Of a stretch of DNA of 8,909 nucleotides, positions 7,001 through 8,909 are shown in pieces. Numbering within the stretch: position 1 is the first letter of the stretch; the number at the start of each line of letters is the position of its first letter. The translations under genes were made by a program, and so were the position numbers. Source of the DNA: an uncultured Eubacteriales bacterium (GTDB taxonomy: Bacteria; Bacillota; Clostridia; Lachnospirales; Lachnospiraceae); assembly GCA_900313855.1 (NCBI GenBank), contig OMSZ01000024.1, positions 1 through 8,909 on the forward strand, given 5' to 3'. Below the pieces are notes generated by a model. It was not told where the DNA came from and searched no databases. It saw only the letters and a list, made by a program, of their open reading frames with translations.

Positions 7001-8842
7001 ACTACCACCATTAGCATGATATCTCATCTTAACTACATCATACCATACAGCATATAAGGTCATATCTTCTTTCGGAATAAATGTTGCCGGATCTATCACC
7101 TTGGTTGTATCCCCATATACTGTTGACCATCCTGCAAACTGCTTTGTATCATCATTCACATAATATGGCATATTTGGAGTAGATTCCATAGCTCTATTTT
7201 TAGAATATGCAAAAGTTGCCTGAGTTACATTACCTGAATCCCAGAAATTAAAAACGGTTCCATATTCGTTACCCATATCGCCATCTTTTGCATTAGTATC
7301 AAATGTAATAAGAACTCCTTCTTCCGGCATAGCATAAAGAGTCACGTTAGACCGGGGTATAAATGGTGCCGCACCTGCTTTTCCGACTGTAGTGCCCGAA
7401 CCATCTTTCTCGGTGTTCCAATAACTGAATACTTTACGGCTGACTTTTTCCCCTTCTGCTTTCGGCCATGTAACTCTCCATCTGTCACTAATCTTGAATT
7501 CATCACCCTGATCAACTTCAAAACGTGTATAATAATCTTCTATTGTACCACCATTACCATCAAGGTATATATCATAAATATCTTTATACTGTGCATATAC
7601 CGTAATGTTTCCTGTTGGAACATATCCAGAGCTAACAGCTTCACCCTTTCCATCTTTCTGAGTGTTAAACTCATAACACCTTCGAGATATATATGGTTCA
7701 GATGAATAGTCAGTATATCCAAAGCTTGAATATGGAATATTGGAAATACCACTTCCCTTGATCACATTATCTGTTGTTACATAATTATAAGTTCCCTCTC
7801 TATTGTTGTCATAGGTTACAACATAATATTCTTTCCAGACTGCATATAACTTATCATTACCATCCTCTGCCGGTATAATGGTACTCAGATCAGTATAATT
7901 CTTACCGGCCGAATCCGTACTCCAGTTGCTGAACTTAACTTCTTTGTCACCCTTAGACAACTGATTATCAGGATATCGGAAAGGATTACGGCAAAAATAC
8001 GGAGCTTCGCTCGGCTTAACTCCCTTAGGATATGTAAGAGTGAATGTAGTAGTACCCTCCTCAAGATTTCTAGAGTAAGATTGATAGTATCCCCAACTGT
8101 CAGAATCCTTGTAGCTTTCATAATATGATAAAAGCGCTCCACCTTTAATGTTAACATCGAAAGTCACCGGATAACCATCAACGTAAACAGCATATAAATT
8201 AAAATTCCGGGCAACAACTATGGAATCATCCACCATTCCTTTTTCCGTACCATCTAACGACCAGCCTATAAATGCTTTATCATTAGTATTAGAATAACAA
8301 CAAAAACTCACATTAAGTATTGTATTACTTCCGGAATAGGTCTCATTAGTCTCAGTTGAACCATCATAAAAATGACCGGCTGTTCCAGAATGATACGTGA
8401 CTGTGTTATACCAGTCTGCCGTAAATGTAACATCCTCATAAAATTTATCATAACTTTCACTGGCAAAATTATATATATACTCGGTTCCATACTCACCTTC
8501 ATATGTCCAATATTGAAAATTACTCTTATTAATTTCAGCCCCTCTATCTGGCAGTGTAGGTGCATTCTCCAGTTGCATTATCTGTGCCGGAGTCAATCCT
8601 GCCGGAACCTCAATAGAGGTACTATAGGTATTATCACCCAATTTATAACCAATATTTTTTAGATACGCTTCATTCCTTCCATAGTTAAACGTAATCGTAA
8701 TAGTTTCTCCAGAACCGCTATCGCCTCCTCCCTCTGTACCTGCAGCATTAACCGTCGCGCATGTCAATACCGATCCAAAAAACATCATACATAATGTTAA
8801 AATACTGAGCAGACACGCTCGATAAATCCTCCTCTTACTCAT
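4055..8842 (-). CDS. Large secreted surface protein: InlB B-type repeats, Big_2 domain, BspA-type LRRs
   Basis: Predicted 1595-aa extracellular protein. The ATG at 8842 is chosen because AAGGAG (8856-8851) lies eight bases upstream and a signal peptide starts there; an in-frame GTG at 8902 would add 20 residues before it. Order: signal peptide (1 to about 34, basic start, hydrophobic core, VNAA end); about eleven degenerate B repeats (47-1025) with VTFDxNGG starts, FAGW cores and LYAVW ends; a Big_2 immunoglobulin-like domain (1027-1113); a helical and beta region (1115-1331) ending in NFTVSHFSRFAFVEL; a Gly/Asn/Ser/Thr linker (1333-1406); a short beta region; five LRR_5 units (1459-1571); and a lysine-rich tail. 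There is no LPxTG motif, terminal membrane helix or SLH domain. Such proteins are usually adhesins or envelope-interacting proteins; the ligand cannot be read from sequence. The upstream promoter lies outside the window. Confidence 0.92.
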   Translation of the reverse strand: MSKRRIYRACLLSILTLCMMFFGSVLTCATVNAAGTEGGGDSGSGETITITFNYGRNEAYLKNIGYKLGDNTYSTSIEVPAGLTPAQIMQLENAPTLPDRGAEINKSNFQYWTYEGEYGTEYIYNFASESYDKFYEDVTFTADWYNTVTYHSGTAGHFYDGSTETNETYSGSNTILNVSFCCYSNTNDKAFIGWSLDGTEKGMVDDSIVVARNFNLYAVYVDGYPVTFDVNIKGGALLSYYESYKDSDSWGYYQSYSRNLEEGTTTFTLTYPKGVKPSEAPYFCRNPFRYPDNQLSKGDKEVKFSNWSTDSAGKNYTDLSTIIPAEDGNDKLYAVWKEYYVVTYDNNREGTYNYVTTDNVIKGSGISNIPYSSFGYTDYSSEPYISRRCYEFNTQKDGKGEAVSSGYVPTGNITVYAQYKDIYDIYLDGNGGTIEDYYTRFEVDQGDEFKISDRWRVTWPKAEGEKVSRKVFSYWNTEKDGSGTTVGKAGAAPFIPRSNVTLYAMPEEGVLITFDTNAKDGDMGNEYGTVFNFWDSGNVTQATFAYSKNRAMESTPNMPYYVNDDTKQFAGWSTVYGDTTKVIDPATFIPKEDMTLYAVWYDVVKMRYHANGGSYSYYGAVDINEFNVVKGKKFDVYDTEVPSIDKGFAFAGWTDQEGSSKIIPFGMAYTATKPMDFYAAWEKGYVITLDGNGGSVYYHGGGHGHHGESDNAEFTIKKGSTVLAMEGSYSMEKPSGYHENNMILAGFSKTKGGEPVDLTSYVPEQDETFYAIWEDPYKVTYNPTEGTLDDYSKVDYVGKGECVYSTPVPTAEGKQFVGWFTDLGTDKEKRFNTTTPVNSDITVSAKWTLEKVVLTFDAGEKAVVRYWNDYSNTKQVYTIEVAKGSEVDLNNFVVLPDSNDVKFAGWKSGEYSWSVGEENSYYVADSSATFTALIKDIEYIDVTFDANGGLVEDVIGDEAPQETFVMGIEKGDTIGNTILVTRKTEDGYEFTGWYLDKDCTTLVATGDNIAAYRPTGEVVLYAGWEKKKIAVTGVSLNRESLILGVSGDVADTFDLKAVVYPTNATNNKVTYTSSDEQIASVSDEGKVTAKKLGKATITVKTADGGFKTDCVVTVVETTAAEVNVAIESLKGDITGAADEAAAKTKLDATLKGLGGVDRLIDIVADNYETVKKLEALEETYIDKANVKVEDPAENEDNKEAVKNTFGENADTSKMAVAGAGLNAKPNQTMELSVSEVEDNEKTKIDETKYTNAKQLDIELTATTGDNKETVKKLAAPVTVTMPIPSGMIRSKLYILHFNDDGTCELIRPVFKNNAMNFTVSHFSRFAFVELAETITQSGGNGGNDNGGNESGGGNGNGNGGNESGGGNGSCNGGNESGGGNGTTGGTTGGTTGGTTDTTATTPVAPTVKDGDAVSEAGSTARYTVSSAADKTVAYTGDTAASGKITIKSTVTDGTNTYTVTSIADGAFKKSKVTAVTIPETVDSIGKGAFEGSTKLKTLTIKGTKLTSIGDNAFKGCSALTKVTLPKNVKTVGKNAFSNCKKLKTITVKSKKTKFAKNSLKGVPKSATIKLPKMTAKEKKAFKKMLKSAGFKGKIK
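4128..4468 (-). repeat. Five BspA-type (LRR_5) leucine-rich repeats
   Basis: Residues 1459-1571 of the surface protein form five units of about 22-24 aa with the pattern SIxxxAFxxxxxLxxVTIPxx. They begin at VTSIADGAF, VDSIGKGAF, LTSIGDNAF, VKTVGKNAF and the degenerate TKFAKNSLKG. This is the Treponema pallidum/BspA LRR class, a protein-binding scaffold. The last unit merges into the tail MTAKEKKAFKKMLKSAGF. Confidence 0.85.
4665..4700. repeat. 3 x 12-bp tandem repeat encoding Gly-Gly-Thr-Thr
   Basis: Three contiguous 12-bp units (4665-4676, 4677-4688, 4689-4700), each reading about CCTCCTGT-GTT on the + strand and coding GGTT in the surface-protein linker. Units differ by two or three bases. 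They abut the 39-bp array without a gap. Confidence 0.85.
4701..4817. repeat. 3 x 39-bp tandem repeat in the surface-protein linker
   Basis: Three contiguous 39-bp units (4701-4739, 4740-4778, 4779-4817), followed by a partial copy. Each encodes 13 residues around NGGNESGGGNG. Units 2 and 3 are almost identical. Unit 1 carries clustered changes turning Asn-Gly into Ser-Cys. The unit length is a multiple of three, so copy changes would alter linker length without breaking the frame. Confidence 0.92.
5768..8704 (-). repeat. About eleven degenerate InlB/Listeria-Bacteroides B-type repeats
   Basis: Residues 47-1025 of the surface protein. Each unit of roughly 70-115 aa starts with a strand such as VTYDNN, ITFDTN, ITLDGNGG or VTFDANGG, has a central FxGW or FxxW motif, and ends in LYAVW, FYAAW, FYAIW or LYAGW. 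This is the Flg_new (PF09479) pattern. The copies are strongly diverged in sequence and length, so they are old duplications rather than a recombining array. The first and third units are the longest. Confidence 0.85.
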
Positions 8843-8909
8843 AGCATCTTCTCCTTTCTTATAATCACTTAACTTAGACATATATAATATGCCTCTCCGC
8901 ACAAAAATG

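Noticed and set aside
8758..8760. Lipoprotein cysteine (GSVLTC) in the signal peptide
   Set aside because: The residues before the cysteine (V-L-T) do not fit the lipobox, and a normal VNAA cleavage site follows.
8843..8902. GTG at 8902 as the start of the surface protein
   Set aside because: It would put 20 mostly polar residues before the signal peptide. The internal ATG at 8842 has AAGGAG at eight bases and starts a proper signal sequence.

Overview
The window reads as a chromosomal segment of a low-to-moderate-GC Clostridia, most probably a Lachnospiraceae (Butyrivibrio/Roseburia/Lachnospira-like). The reasons are strong AGGAG-type ribosome binding sites, an MscL with a C-terminal zinc ribbon, a one-step meso-diaminopimelate dehydrogenase, an AAA/DUF4143 ATPase, and a very large secreted protein combining InlB-type B repeats, a Big_2 domain and BspA-type leucine-rich repeats. 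The genus is an inference.

Layout. On the + strand are rfbC (97-699, dTDP-4-dehydrorhamnose 3,5-epimerase), closed by a clear intrinsic terminator, and mscL (840-1253) with its own good promoter. Facing them on the - strand are three genes in a row: the surface protein (8842-4055, 1595 aa), the AAA+DUF4143 ATPase (3852-2542) and ddh (2385-1399). mscL and ddh converge on a 145-base gap holding two hairpins. No stretch over about 200 bases lacks a gene, and there are no tRNAs, rRNAs, CRISPR arrays, IS elements or attachment sites.

Function. The genes do not form one pathway. rfbC (nucleotide-sugar supply for rhamnose polymers), ddh (meso-DAP and lysine for the wall), mscL (osmotic release valve) and the repeat-rich extracellular protein all concern the cell envelope. 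The ATPase stands alone.

The most interesting signals lie between and within genes. (1) Two similar 26-bp inverted repeats sit 32 bp apart on top of a strong promoter upstream of the ATPase, a classic operator layout with no regulator in view. (2) The ddh leader contains a terminator-like hairpin whose two wobble pairs fit only the ddh-sense RNA, downstream of the best promoter, which suggests attenuation. (3) MscL carries a four-cysteine zinc ribbon in place of the usual C-terminal helix. (4) The surface protein has a compound in-frame minisatellite, a histidine-rich loop in one B repeat, and no recognisable wall anchor apart from a lysine-rich tail.
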